From contig NZ_JAEG01000008.1 of NCBI RefSeq assembly GCF_000518785.1, positions 248,001-312,000 of the forward strand: a stretch of DNA of 64,000 bases, given 5' to 3'. Position numbers and translations under genes: made by a program. The notes under the pieces are model-generated. The model was not told the origin of the DNA and searched no databases. It saw nothing but the letters and a program-made list of their open reading frames with translations. Of the stretch, positions 17,437 through 25,912 are shown piece after piece; position 1 is the stretch's first letter; every line of letters starts with the position of its first letter. Source of the stretch: Paenirhizobium selenitireducens ATCC BAA-1503. Its GTDB lineage: Bacteria > Pseudomonadota > Alphaproteobacteria > Rhizobiales > Rhizobiaceae.

Positions 17437-19200
17437 ATGAGCGAAATTCAACCTCCGGTTAGGCTAGTCATGAATAGACGGCGCCACGAGAATTTGAACA
17501 TCGCATCCTGGGCGGCCGCCACCGGGCGCGAAGTGCTCCGTGTCGGCTATTCCGACCGCATCATAGGCCAAGTCATCCCCGATATCCTGCGCGTCATAGT
17601 CGAGACCAAGCAATTGGAATTGAGGCCTAGGGCTGCCGTCTATCTCAATGACGCGGCCACACAGAAAGCGATACTGGCCGGCTACTACAACATCCATTGG
17701 TCGCAGATCGAAACCTCCATCGACATCTGCCGCTCGGTACAGATATGCGCTGATCCCCGGACTCTCCTCACCAGGGTACTGGTACCAATCAGCGGGACGA
17801 CGACTGAGCCCATCGGCGTCCTGGCGGTCTATGCTGACAACGGCACCGAATACGAGCACGTAGCCGTCCTGCAGGCACTGGCGTGGGATATTTCGACCGT
17901 CGTCCGCGGCAAGCGGCGGCAGGAGGAGAAACCTCCGGTCACCACCTGCGCAGGCATGCCTGGCGGCATCGAGGCCGACAGCCCGGGGCTGGGCGACAAT
18001 ATCTTCGAACTTCTGCGGACCACCATCGACAATTTTCCAGGCGGCATCTGCGTCCTGACCGATGACCTGAGGGTCGCGATGACCAACAGGCGGCTCTACG
18101 AGATCCTGGACTTGCCCGAAGCACTGTTTCCGGCCGGGTGCAACTTTGCCGACATTTTGCGGTTCAATGCCCGTCGGGGCGAATATGGCTCCGGTGATGT
18201 CGAGCAATTGGCGCAGGAGCGCATCCGCCACGTCAAGCTGTTCGTCGATCACGCCTTTGACCGCGACACGGCCTCCGGCCTGGTGCTTGAGGTACGGTCC
18301 ACGCCATCGGCCGGCGGCGGCTGTGTCCTGACCTATGTCGATGTGACCGCCCGCAAGATGGCCGAGCGCGAGCTGTTGCATCATCGCGACAGGCTCGAGG
18401 AGATCGTCACCGAGCGCACGGCCGAGATCGAGTTTCAGGCAAAGAAGCTGCAGCGATTGCTGAACCACGAACGCCACGTAAACGAGCAGCAGCGCCAGTT
18501 CGTCGCCATGGCGTCGCACGAATTCCGCACGCCACTCGCCATCATAGATGGTGCTGCTCAGCGCCTGATACGGCGCAAGACCGAGGTCACCCCCGAATTT
18601 ATCGGCGAGAAGGTCTCACAGATCCGTGCTTCGGTAGCGCGCATGGTCGACCTGATGGAGAGTATTCTGGCCGTCGGCCGGCTCGACCACGGCATGATCG
18701 ACATCCGGCCCGAACCCTGCGCTATCGTTGAGTTGATCCGGCTTTGCGCAGCAAGCCAGCGCGATATCACCCCTAGCCATCGCGTTAATCTTGATCTGAA
18801 GCATTTGCCTGCTACGATCACCGCCGATCGATCGGCATTGCAGCAGGTCTTCACCAACCTGCTCTCCAACGCGGTGAAATATGCACCCGGTTCACCCGAC
18901 ATCTTCGTTCGGGGTTGGCTGGAAGATGGCTGCGTTCATGTCTCGGTGAAGGATCAGGGCGTTGGCATTGATGCCGACGACCTACCGAAGATGTTCCAGC
19001 GCTATTTTCGTGCACGCACTGCGACCGGCATTGCCGGAACGGGCATCGGGCTCAATCTGGTCCAGCAGATCGTCGAACTTCACCGCGGCACGATTTCGGT
19101 CGCAAGCGAGAAGGACCGAGGGTCGGTCTTCACCGTAAGCCTTCCATTTGCTGCGCAGGAAAAAGTGAAGTCCAACACTCCCGAAATAGAGGTCGCCTGA
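17437..19200 (+). CDS. hybrid-less sensor histidine kinase with GAF-like and PAS domains
   Basis: A 587-residue soluble histidine kinase with no membrane segment visible. An N-terminal GAF-like region (about 30-165) is followed by a PAS domain (about 190-310, IDNFPGGICVLTDDLRVAMT) and a coiled-coil linker. The HisKA phospho-acceptor is ASHEFRTPL with His near 361. The ATPase domain has an N box (FTNLLSNAVKYAP) and G boxes (DQGVGID, GTGIGLNLVQQ). The start at 17437 (MSEIQPPVRL) is preferred to an upstream ATG at 17353. The response regulator follows 14 bases later, so the two form a two-component pair. The ligand is unknown. Confidence 0.92.
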   Translation: MSEIQPPVRLVMNRRRHENLNIASWAAATGREVLRVGYSDRIIGQVIPDILRVIVETKQLELRPRAAVYLNDAATQKAILAGYYNIHWSQIETSIDICRSVQICADPRTLLTRVLVPISGTTTEPIGVLAVYADNGTEYEHVAVLQALAWDISTVVRGKRRQEEKPPVTTCAGMPGGIEADSPGLGDNIFELLRTTIDNFPGGICVLTDDLRVAMTNRRLYEILDLPEALFPAGCNFADILRFNARRGEYGSGDVEQLAQERIRHVKLFVDHAFDRDTASGLVLEVRSTPSAGGGCVLTYVDVTARKMAERELLHHRDRLEEIVTERTAEIEFQAKKLQRLLNHERHVNEQQRQFVAMASHEFRTPLAIIDGAAQRLIRRKTEVTPEFIGEKVSQIRASVARMVDLMESILAVGRLDHGMIDIRPEPCAIVELIRLCAASQRDITPSHRVNLDLKHLPATITADRSALQQVFTNLLSNAVKYAPGSPDIFVRGWLEDGCVHVSVKDQGVGIDADDLPKMFQRYFRARTATGIAGTGIGLNLVQQIVELHRGTISVASEKDRGSVFTVSLPFAAQEKVKSNTPEIEVA

Positions 19201-19214
19201 GGCGAGAAATCAGC

Positions 19215-19622
19215 ATGAGCAAGATCACTATCCTGTGCATTGAAGACGAGGACGATATTCGCACCCTTCTGGTGGAAGAACTGGAAGATGCCGGGTTCAA
19301 GGCATTGCAGGCCCGCAACGGACGCGAGGGACTGGAAATGATCCTGACCAAATGGCCCGATATCGTCATCTGCGATATCACGATGCCGGAGATGGACGGG
19401 CACCAGGTGCTGGCCGAAATCCAGCTCAACCATCCGGAGATTTCAAACGTGCCGTTCATTTTCCTGACGGCACTCGCCGACAGGGAAAATGTGATTGCCG
19501 GGCTCCAGGGGGGTGCCGCCGACTACATGACCAAGCCCATCGATTTCGACATTCTACTTGCCAAGATCACCGGCTGCGTCACCCGGATCGAAAACGATCA
19601 GAAGACAGGGCGAGCCTTCTAG
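19215..19622 (+). CDS. single-domain response regulator
   Basis: A 135-residue CheY-like receiver without an output domain. The acidic pocket is EDEDD near the N-terminus, the phospho-acceptor is Asp54 (VICDITMPEMDG), the Thr switch is in FLTALAD and the conserved Lys in MTKPID. It is the partner of the upstream kinase. The last codon is directly followed by a TAG whose TA is the target site of an IS5-family insertion; the stop is the same with or without the insertion. It may act on the FIST/diguanylate cyclase genes beyond the IS. Confidence 0.95.
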   Translation: MSKITILCIEDEDDIRTLLVEELEDAGFKALQARNGREGLEMILTKWPDIVICDITMPEMDGHQVLAEIQLNHPEISNVPFIFLTALADRENVIAGLQGGAADYMTKPIDFDILLAKITGCVTRIENDQKTGRAF

Positions 19623-20269
19623 GCTCAGGACTCATTAATCGAGCCAGTAGCAGCACGTTGGTGCGATGAGGATGGCGGATAGGAAGGTGTGGGCGCATCG
19701 GTCGTATCTGGTGGCGATGCGCCTCCAGTCCTTGATCCTGCCAAACATGTTCTCGATACGATATCGTTGCCTATAGAAGACTTTGTCGTAGTCGGCCGGG
19801 TAACGTCGCTTCTTGCGTGGCGGAATGCAGGGCGCCTTTCGTTCGTCCGATACAGCGGGAAAGAGCCCCTTTTTTAGCAGACTGGCTGCGGTGCGATGGG
19901 CTTTCAGATGGGTGGCGTCGATCATCAGCCTGTCGGGTTGGCCTGCTTTCCCCGCAAGCGCCTCGAAAATCCGGTTGAAGACGCCGAGCCTGCTCCAGCG
20001 GATGAACCGGTTATAGAGCGTCTTGTGTGGGCCGTATTCCTTCGGCGCATCCTTCCACTGAAGTCCATGTTTCAAAACGTAAATGATCCCGCTCACGACC
20101 CTCAGATCATCCACGCGCTCGATGCCGTGGGCGAGAGGGAAATAGACACGGATGCGGCTGAACTGGGATGGCGTCAGCAAAAACAAATCACTCATGGCAA
20201 ATCCTCCTGCCATGAGTGAATCAAAACAACGGCCAATCGGGAAGACGCCTAATTAATAGGGTCTGAGTC
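19622..20269 (-). mobile_element. IS5-family element (IS427-like), internally deleted
   Basis: A 648-bp insertion flanked by a TA duplication (19620-19621 and 20270-20271). The ends form an imperfect inverted repeat: GGCTCAGGACTCATTAAT at the left and GACTCAGACCCTATTAAT reading in from the right. The transposase frame is shortened in the middle, so the element cannot move by itself. Confidence 0.8.
19635..20195 (-). pseudogene. IS5-family transposase with internal deletion
   Basis: An in-frame but shortened DDE transposase, starting MSDLFLLTPSQFSRI. The N-terminal part carries the insertion-sequence domain and first catalytic Asp (RLMIDATHLKAH). The C-terminal part carries the Glu region (RQRYRIENMFGRIKDWRR) and the family tail RYDRCAHTFLSAI. 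Between LLKKGLFP and CIPPRKK about 80-90 residues usual for the family are missing, including the second catalytic Asp. The product would be inactive. Confidence 0.88.
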
Positions 20270-20271
20270 TA

Positions 20272-20727
20272 GGCCTATCGCCGGTCTTCGGAAACAGACA
20301 GCAGAAGCCAAACGATTTCACCGCCACACGCTTTGTTTCCGATATTGTCGTGGCACGCGTTGCGTCTTCGCCTATCTTTCGGCCATGCTAATTAAGAGCT
20401 CCTAAATTTTCAAAGGGTATACTCTCTCTGAACGTTGGAGGATTGTGTGTTCGGTTTCAGGAAATCTGGCGGTTCGGCGGCCGCTGTGCACGAGCCTGAC
20501 CTTGGTTTGCGGCAGCAATCGCAGCAGCCGGAAATCGGTCTAGCCAGCTCGAACTTCGATGCTCCATCCGGCGCGATGGAGTTCCTGCGGGCGGGTTCGC
20601 GGACACCGAACGTCTCCGATTCTGGAGCCGCAAGCGACACTCGGGCCACCGCTCCGGCCATGGTCTACATGTCTCCCGTGTCGATTTTACCGCCGGCCAC
20701 AACCGCACCTGCCAACGTTGCGGTAAC
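20272..20727. other. 450-base gap between IS and FIST gene
   Basis: This holds the upstream region of the FIST gene. Open frames exist on both strands (20435-20746 plus, 20457-20873 minus), but neither has a known domain and both are rich in Ala/Pro/Ser/Arg, as chance frames in high-GC DNA are. I see no supported gene. The promoter of the FIST/GGDEF pair probably lies here if the IS separates it from the kinase operon. Confidence 0.4.
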
Positions 20728-20742
20728 GTGCGGCTCTCAATC

Positions 20743-21921
20743 ATGAAGATGGCCCAATCAGACGCACAGGAAGCATCGCCCCGAGTTGGGGCTGTTCTCA
20801 ATGGCCACTCTTTGGCTTCGGATCCAACAATGGCGATCACCGAACTCGGCAATGCGCTGCAGCGGGAAGACACCGCCCTCGTTCTAATCTTCTGTTCGCC
20901 AGACTATGACCGCGCTACGCTTGGACAGGCAATTGCGGCGCGTTTCGCCGGTATTCCGGTCGTCGGCTGCACAACGGCCGGAGAGATCGGCGGCCAGGGC
21001 TATTCCGATGGCGGCATGGTCGGCCTCAGTTTTTCCAGGCACGATTTCGACATAGCCATCGGCTTTCTTGATGGTCTGTCCACGTTCGAGATGAGGCGCG
21101 GCCAGGGACTTGGCAAAGCACTCCAGTCCGAATTGCTCGCTCAGGCTCCAGACGCTGACCGCCACAATTCCTTCGGTCTGCTGTTCATTGATGGATTGTC
21201 GATCCGCGAGGAGCAAGTAACGCGGGCGCTGCAGATGGGCCTTGGCGAAATTCCCCTGATCGGAGGATCGGCCGGCGACGACCTCGCGCTGCAGAACACT
21301 TTCGTTTTCCATGATGGAATTTTCCATACCGATAGCGCCGCGTGCGTAGTGATGCACACAGCCCTGCCTTTCCGCATTTTCAAGACCCAGCATTTCATGG
21401 CGATGGACGAGCGGCTTGTCGTCACCGAAGCGGACAGCAGCCATCGCCTGGTGAAGGAGATCAATGGTCGTCCTGCAGCAGAAGAATATGCCCGCATCCT
21501 GGATACCAGCGGCATTGGGCTGGACTCCTCGCACTTTGCTGCCTCTCCCGTCGTGGTCATGCTGGACGGCACCAACTATGTTCGCTCAATCCAACGCGCC
21601 AATCCGGACGGCAGCCTGACCTTCTACTGCGCGATCGAGGAGGGACTGGTCTTCCGTGTGGCAAAGGGTGTCGACCTGATGGACAATCTCGAGCATGCAC
21701 TCGAAGCGGTCACCTCGGCGATCGGCCCGCCACAGGCCATGCTGGTCTATGATTGTATCCTGCGCAAGCTTGAGATTTCCCAGTTGAATCTGCGCTCCGA
21801 GGTCGCGGCCCTCTTCTCTCGGCACCGTGCTGTCGGCTTCAATACCTATGGCGAGCAATATCAGGGCGTCCATGTCAACCAGACCCTCGTCGGCATCGCC
21901 TTCGGGGAGGCCGCGGCATGA
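20743..21921 (+). CDS. FIST domain sensory protein
   Basis: A protein of about 392 residues with FIST_N (about 30-215) and FIST_C (about 225-370) domains, a ligand-sensing pair thought to bind small molecules. Typical blocks are IPVVGCTTAGEI, a Gly-rich GEIPLIGGSAGDD, and in the C half ASPVVVMLDG and FNTYGEQYQGVHVNQTL. Starts at 20728 (GTG), 20743 or 20749 are possible; 20743 is my choice. No membrane segments are present. The stop overlaps the diguanylate cyclase start (ATGA), so the two are translationally coupled and probably one signalling unit. Confidence 0.88.
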   Translation: MKMAQSDAQEASPRVGAVLNGHSLASDPTMAITELGNALQREDTALVLIFCSPDYDRATLGQAIAARFAGIPVVGCTTAGEIGGQGYSDGGMVGLSFSRHDFDIAIGFLDGLSTFEMRRGQGLGKALQSELLAQAPDADRHNSFGLLFIDGLSIREEQVTRALQMGLGEIPLIGGSAGDDLALQNTFVFHDGIFHTDSAACVVMHTALPFRIFKTQHFMAMDERLVVTEADSSHRLVKEINGRPAAEEYARILDTSGIGLDSSHFAASPVVVMLDGTNYVRSIQRANPDGSLTFYCAIEEGLVFRVAKGVDLMDNLEHALEAVTSAIGPPQAMLVYDCILRKLEISQLNLRSEVAALFSRHRAVGFNTYGEQYQGVHVNQTLVGIAFGEAAA

Positions 21922-23066
21922 TCAGCCAAGCCGTTGCGGCTGAAACCACCGGTCCGCAGCAAATCGATTTTGACACCCTGCAAGACGAAATCGTCAGGCT
22001 CAACAAGATCGTCAAGGTCTTGATGGATCGCGCCGAGCGGAGCGCAACGATGCAGGGCTCCGATTTCAGCATCTTCCAGACAACCGTGCTGCTGGAGGAA
22101 CAGGTAAGGCAGCGCACGGCAGCGCTTGAGGCGGCGCTGCGCGAAAACGAAACGATAACGCGGGCCCTGAGCGAATCCGAGATCCGTTTTCGCGGCCTAG
22201 TCAGCCAGTCGCTGGTCGGCATCACGATTGTCGAAGACAATAGCGTAACCTATGCCAACGAGACGTTCGGCACCATGTTCGGCTGCGAGACCGACGAGGT
22301 AATCGGCAGCGATCCGATGGACTATTTTCATCCCGGTGACCGGCAGATTGTTGACGAGAGCATTCGCCGCCAGTTGTCCGGCGAGGCGAAGAGCATTCGC
22401 CATACGGTACGCGGCATGCGCAAGGACGGGAATATCATCGATGTCGAGATCCATGGCAATGTCATGGAAATCGGCGGCAAGAGAGCTCTGATCAGTATCT
22501 TGATGGATGTCACCGACCGCGTTCGCGCCGAGCGGGAAGTCGAGGCCCTGCAGCAGAAGCTTCTGGAGCAGGCGATCCGCGACCCCCTGACCGGCCTTTA
22601 CAACCGTCGCCATTTTGACCAGGTGGTGATTGGCGAACTGGCGCGCGCCGCAAGGTCCGGCAAGCCGCTCTCCCTACTGATGGCCGACATCGACCACTTT
22701 AAGGCAATCAACGACACCTACGGTCACCAGGCAGGCGATGTCGTCCTGCAAAACTTCGCCGCGAGCCTGCGCGATGCGGTTCGCATTAGCGACGTCGTTT
22801 GCCGCTACGGCGGCGAGGAGTTTGTCGTTCTGATGCCTGAGGTCGACCTCAATACGGCGCGGGCTAACGCCGAGCGGATCCGCGCCACACTGCGTAGCGC
22901 GATGCCTCAGGGTGCTGGCTTACCATCCGCAGTAACAGCATCCTTCGGCATTTCGACTTACCCGGCCCACGGACAAGACCGCGACAGTCTGCTGCGTCAG
23001 GCCGATAACGCTCTCTATCTGGCCAAGGCCTCCGGCCGAGACCGGGTCGAATGCGCAACCGTCTGA
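21918..23066 (+). CDS. PAS-GGDEF diguanylate cyclase
   Basis: A 382-residue cytoplasmic diguanylate cyclase that makes c-di-GMP. An N-terminal coiled-coil segment (about 10-90) leads into a PAS domain (about 95-205, FRGLVSQSLVGITIVEDNSV). A GGDEF domain follows (about 215-380) with the intact active site RYGGEEFVV. The product-inhibition I-site RISD sits exactly five residues before GGEEF, so feedback control is expected. It overlaps the FIST gene by four bases; the FIST protein likely feeds ligand information to this cyclase. Confidence 0.94.
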   Translation: MISQAVAAETTGPQQIDFDTLQDEIVRLNKIVKVLMDRAERSATMQGSDFSIFQTTVLLEEQVRQRTAALEAALRENETITRALSESEIRFRGLVSQSLVGITIVEDNSVTYANETFGTMFGCETDEVIGSDPMDYFHPGDRQIVDESIRRQLSGEAKSIRHTVRGMRKDGNIIDVEIHGNVMEIGGKRALISILMDVTDRVRAEREVEALQQKLLEQAIRDPLTGLYNRRHFDQVVIGELARAARSGKPLSLLMADIDHFKAINDTYGHQAGDVVLQNFAASLRDAVRISDVVCRYGGEEFVVLMPEVDLNTARANAERIRATLRSAMPQGAGLPSAVTASFGISTYPAHGQDRDSLLRQADNALYLAKASGRDRVECATV

Positions 23067-23339
23067 GGCGAACGCTAAGGCTCTGGTAGCGGCGCAGTGG
23101 CTGCAGCCAAGTTACGGACACAGCGATAAGCCTGCGTCCTGCTCGGCCTGCTCTATGATCGTTTCGTCATCGTCTCCAACAACTCGGAACACACGCCTCG
23201 GCAACTGGAGCGTAAGCGGCAAGGAGACCCCATCTGGCGTGTGTGACGTTGAGCGGAGTATTGCGGACATACGACTTCTTGAATTGTAAAGATCTATGCC
23301 TGCGCCTACGGCTAGCCTTGGATTGACGAGGCGGTGCCC

Positions 23340-23460
23340 GATCGTCTTGACGGCTCGCCGCGACAGTTACGGCGGTTCTGGTCTGCCGAGTTCAAGGCCA
23401 CTGCGGTCGAACAAGCCTTTCAGCTGGGCGTGAATAAACCGCACTGGATTTGCCGGGAGC
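23340..23460 (+). pseudogene. IS66-type TnpA remnant
   Basis: About 40 codons read LDGSPRQLRRFWSAEFKA and TAVEQAFQLGVN, like the start of the IS66-family OrfA/TnpA helix-turn-helix protein (RRRWSxEFKA). There is no start, end or partner gene. The flanking 23067-23339 shows no gene. Confidence 0.45.
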
Positions 23461-23487
23461 TCCATCTTCTGAGAAAGTGGAGCCACT

Positions 23488-23950
23488 ATGAGCAAGACAA
23501 CGAATAAGTTTTCACCTGAGGTCCGCGACCGAGACGTGCGGATGGGTGAAGAAGGCCGAGGTCGACAGCGGCCAACGAGCAGGTTTGCCGAGCGATGTCG
23601 CTGAGAAGATGAAGGCTCTTGAGCTTCGTCAGGCCAACGAGATTCTGCGCAAGGCGTCTGCCTGTTTCGCGATGGCGGAGCTCGACCGCCCCTTCAAGCG
23701 ATGATCTCGTTCATCGACGAACACCGTAGTGTGTTCGGGGTCGAGCCGATCTGCAGGCTACTGCCGATTGCCCCATCAACCTGTTGCGAGAATGTCGCCA
23801 AGCGCCTGGATTTGTATCGCCTGTCGATCCGCGCCAAGAGCGATACCAGCCTGAAGATCGAGTTACGTCGTGTCTTCGAACAGAGCCTTCGCGTCTATGG
23901 CGTTCGCAAGGTCTGGCGGCAGTTGAAGCGTAAAGGCTTTGACCAGAGCG
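23488..23950 (+). pseudogene. IS3-family insertion sequence remnant (orfA and 5' orfB)
   Basis: OrfA starts normally ([15 protein letters not shown]) but lost its middle. The reading then resumes in another frame with [14 protein letters not shown], then [12 protein letters not shown] and [11 protein letters not shown]. OrfB begins in the usual overlapping position at 23701 ([19 protein letters not shown]) and runs into the GVRKVWRQLKRKGFD block. It is cut off there, before the integrase DDE core. The element is dead. It joins directly to a dnaE2 fragment on the opposite strand. Confidence 0.85.
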
Positions 23951-24352
23951 CGTAGCGTCTTTCACGTTTCAGGGATGGTCGGAACGCATCAGCTTCGGCG
24001 AGCGTGATCAAGGAGGTCGACGACCCGCCGGCGCGCCGCCACATATCGTCGATGGAAACGAACGGATCGTCACCGCGCGCCACGGCAATTCTTGCTGCGT
24101 CCTGTTCAGGCAGTCCCCGTACCAGTCGCATCCCAAGACGCACGGCAGCCGGTCGGTCCCCTTGATCTCGTCCAGCATGCAATCCCACCGCGAACGATTG
24201 ATGCAGACCGGTCGGATCGCCACCGCGTGGCCCCTGGCGTCGGTGACGATCTGCACCGGTGCATGGAAGCCCCTCAGTTGCGCGTTGATGAGGGCAAAGG
24301 AGGCAGCATGACTTTCTGGAAAGCCATAGGAGCCAAAACCCTCGAGCTTTGT
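23950..24352 (-). pseudogene. dnaE2 (error-prone polymerase) fragment
   Basis: On the minus strand, starting near 24352, the frames read [19 protein letters not shown], then [30 protein letters not shown], and DDMWRRAGG with LAEADAFRPSL. All of these match blocks of the intact DnaE2 at 61.4-64 kb (for example [18 protein letters not shown] and FYAPAQLV). An internal deletion removed the segment between SFAL and GFHAP, and at least one frameshift separates the halves. This is a decayed second copy, cut at one end by the IS3 remnant. Confidence 0.8.
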
Positions 24353-24439
24353 GGCGGTTTCCGTTGATCGTAATGATCGTTGTCAAGTGATTTACGGACA
24401 GGCCCCGCCGGTCGCAAGCGGCGAAATGGCGCTGCCGGA

Positions 24440-24458
24440 GGCCGGATCGCATCCGGCC
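24440..24458. terminator. hairpin downstream of D-amino acid dehydrogenase gene
   Basis: A perfect 8-bp stem GGCCGGAT/ATCCGGCC with a 3-base loop, 80 bases past the stop of the minus-strand dehydrogenase gene. No T tract follows, so it may be only an RNA-stabilising hairpin. Confidence 0.35.
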
Positions 24459-24537
24459 GGGCATAGCCTCGTCGCGCTCCTTGCACACGACACGCATATC
24501 GCCCCGGTCCGGCTCAGACGCAAGAGAGCGGCGCGCC

Positions 24538-25800
24538 TCAGCGCACATGCCCCAAGGCGAAGGGCGCCATTTCGACCGGAGGCGCCCGGTCTTCGATCAG
24601 ATCGCGGATGAGGCGTGCGCTGCCGCTTGCCAGCGTGAAACCCAGCGCGCCATGGCCGACATTGAGCAACAGGTTCCTGTAGGGTGTCTTGCCGATGATC
24701 GGCTTTCCTTCGGCCGTGGCCGGGCGCAGGCCTGCCCAGGACCGAGCCCGTTCGAGCCCCGCAAGACCTGGAAAGGTCGAACGCACCTGTTTCTTCAACG
24801 TCTCCAGCCGGCGCGGATCGACCGCGGCGTCGGGCGCGCCGATGTCCACCATGGCGGCGACGCGCACGCTGTCTCCCAGTCTCGCATAGACGATCTTGTT
24901 CTGGCTGTCCGTGACGCTGATCTTCGGTGCGGCGGTTTCAGCGCCCTCCGGAACCGCGACCGTCAGGCTGTAACCCTTGAGCGCACAGAGCGGCAACGAT
25001 ACGCCGAGCGGGCGCATCAATTCCCGGCTTACCAGTCCCGCCGTCATGACGAAATGGTCGGCTTCGATATCTCCGCGATCGGTGGAAACGGCGCGCACTT
25101 GCCCCTGCTCGGCACGAAGAGCGCCGATCTTGTGGTGGTAAAGCGTCGTTACCCCGTACTTTTCCTGCAGCACGGTATCCAGCGCTTCGCAGAACTTGCG
25201 GCAATCGCCTGCTTCTTCGGAGGGGGTGAAGACACCACCGCTGAATTGCCCCTTGAGACCCGCAAGCGCCGGCTCGAGGGCGATGCAGGCTTCCTCATCG
25301 AGGACGTCCTGCTCTGCCCCGAGTTCCTTCTGGTAGGCCGCGAGGGCGACTGCGTTTTTGAAACTCTTTCGGTCCCGATGGATCACCAGTTTTCCGAAGC
25401 GGTTGAAGTCGAAGTCCAGTGCTTCGGTCTGCATGAGATCGTGCATGGCCGTGCGGCTGAAGTCGGCAAGCGTGGCAAGTTCGGCCGTATGCTTCTGGAA
25501 GGTGCCGGGACTGCATGCCCTGACAAAATTCAGGAGCCAGCGCCATTGGGCCGGATCTGCGCGAAGCCGGAAACCGAGCGGCGACTGCCGGTTCAGAAGG
25601 TATTTCGGAAGATTTGGAAAGATGGAAGGTGCTGCAAGCGGCGCGACATAGGAATAGCTGAGCTGGCCGCCATTGGCGAAGCTGGTTTCCTGTGCCGGTA
25701 GTCCGTTTCGGTCGACGATCGTAACCTCGTGACCGTTGCGCGCCAGAAAATAGGCGGTGGTCAATCCGACGACACCCGCGCCCAGAATGCAAATCTTCAT
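24538..25800 (-). CDS. dadA: D-amino acid dehydrogenase (DadA-like FAD oxidoreductase)
   Basis: A 420-residue FAD-dependent oxidoreductase of the DAO/DadA family. It oxidises D-amino acids to 2-oxo acids and ammonia, passing electrons to the respiratory chain. The N-terminal dinucleotide fold is plain (ILGAGVVGLTTAYFLARNGHE), and FANGGQLSYSYVAPLA is a typical DadA motif. The C-terminal FAD block is WAGLRPATAEGKPIIG and GHGALGFTLASG. The start at 25800 puts the FAD motif at the N-terminus; an upstream ATG adds 19 residues without support. It is divergent from a LysR gene with a strong palindrome between them. Substrate range is inferred only. Confidence 0.9.
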   Translation of the reverse strand: MKICILGAGVVGLTTAYFLARNGHEVTIVDRNGLPAQETSFANGGQLSYSYVAPLAAPSIFPNLPKYLLNRQSPLGFRLRADPAQWRWLLNFVRACSPGTFQKHTAELATLADFSRTAMHDLMQTEALDFDFNRFGKLVIHRDRKSFKNAVALAAYQKELGAEQDVLDEEACIALEPALAGLKGQFSGGVFTPSEEAGDCRKFCEALDTVLQEKYGVTTLYHHKIGALRAEQGQVRAVSTDRGDIEADHFVMTAGLVSRELMRPLGVSLPLCALKGYSLTVAVPEGAETAAPKISVTDSQNKIVYARLGDSVRVAAMVDIGAPDAAVDPRRLETLKKQVRSTFPGLAGLERARSWAGLRPATAEGKPIIGKTPYRNLLLNVGHGALGFTLASGSARLIRDLIEDRAPPVEMAPFALGHVR

Positions 25801-25862
25801 GTGGAAATTCCTTTGCCCGATGGGCGGGACTATGGCCAGAAGCCGTGGCTTGAGCAATTTCC

Positions 25863-25887
25863 TTTGTTTCGTATATATACAAACAAA
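25863..25887. promoter_or_regulatory. palindromic operator between dadA and LysR gene
   Basis: TTTGTTT and AAACAAA arms flank a perfect inner palindrome GTATATATAC, with one extra C. The TTT-N-AAA spacing contains a LysR T-N11-A box. It sits between the divergent dehydrogenase and LysR starts, so it probably serves both. Confidence 0.65.
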
Positions 25888-25912
25888 AGTTATGATCTGA
25901 TCGCGAGCTGCC

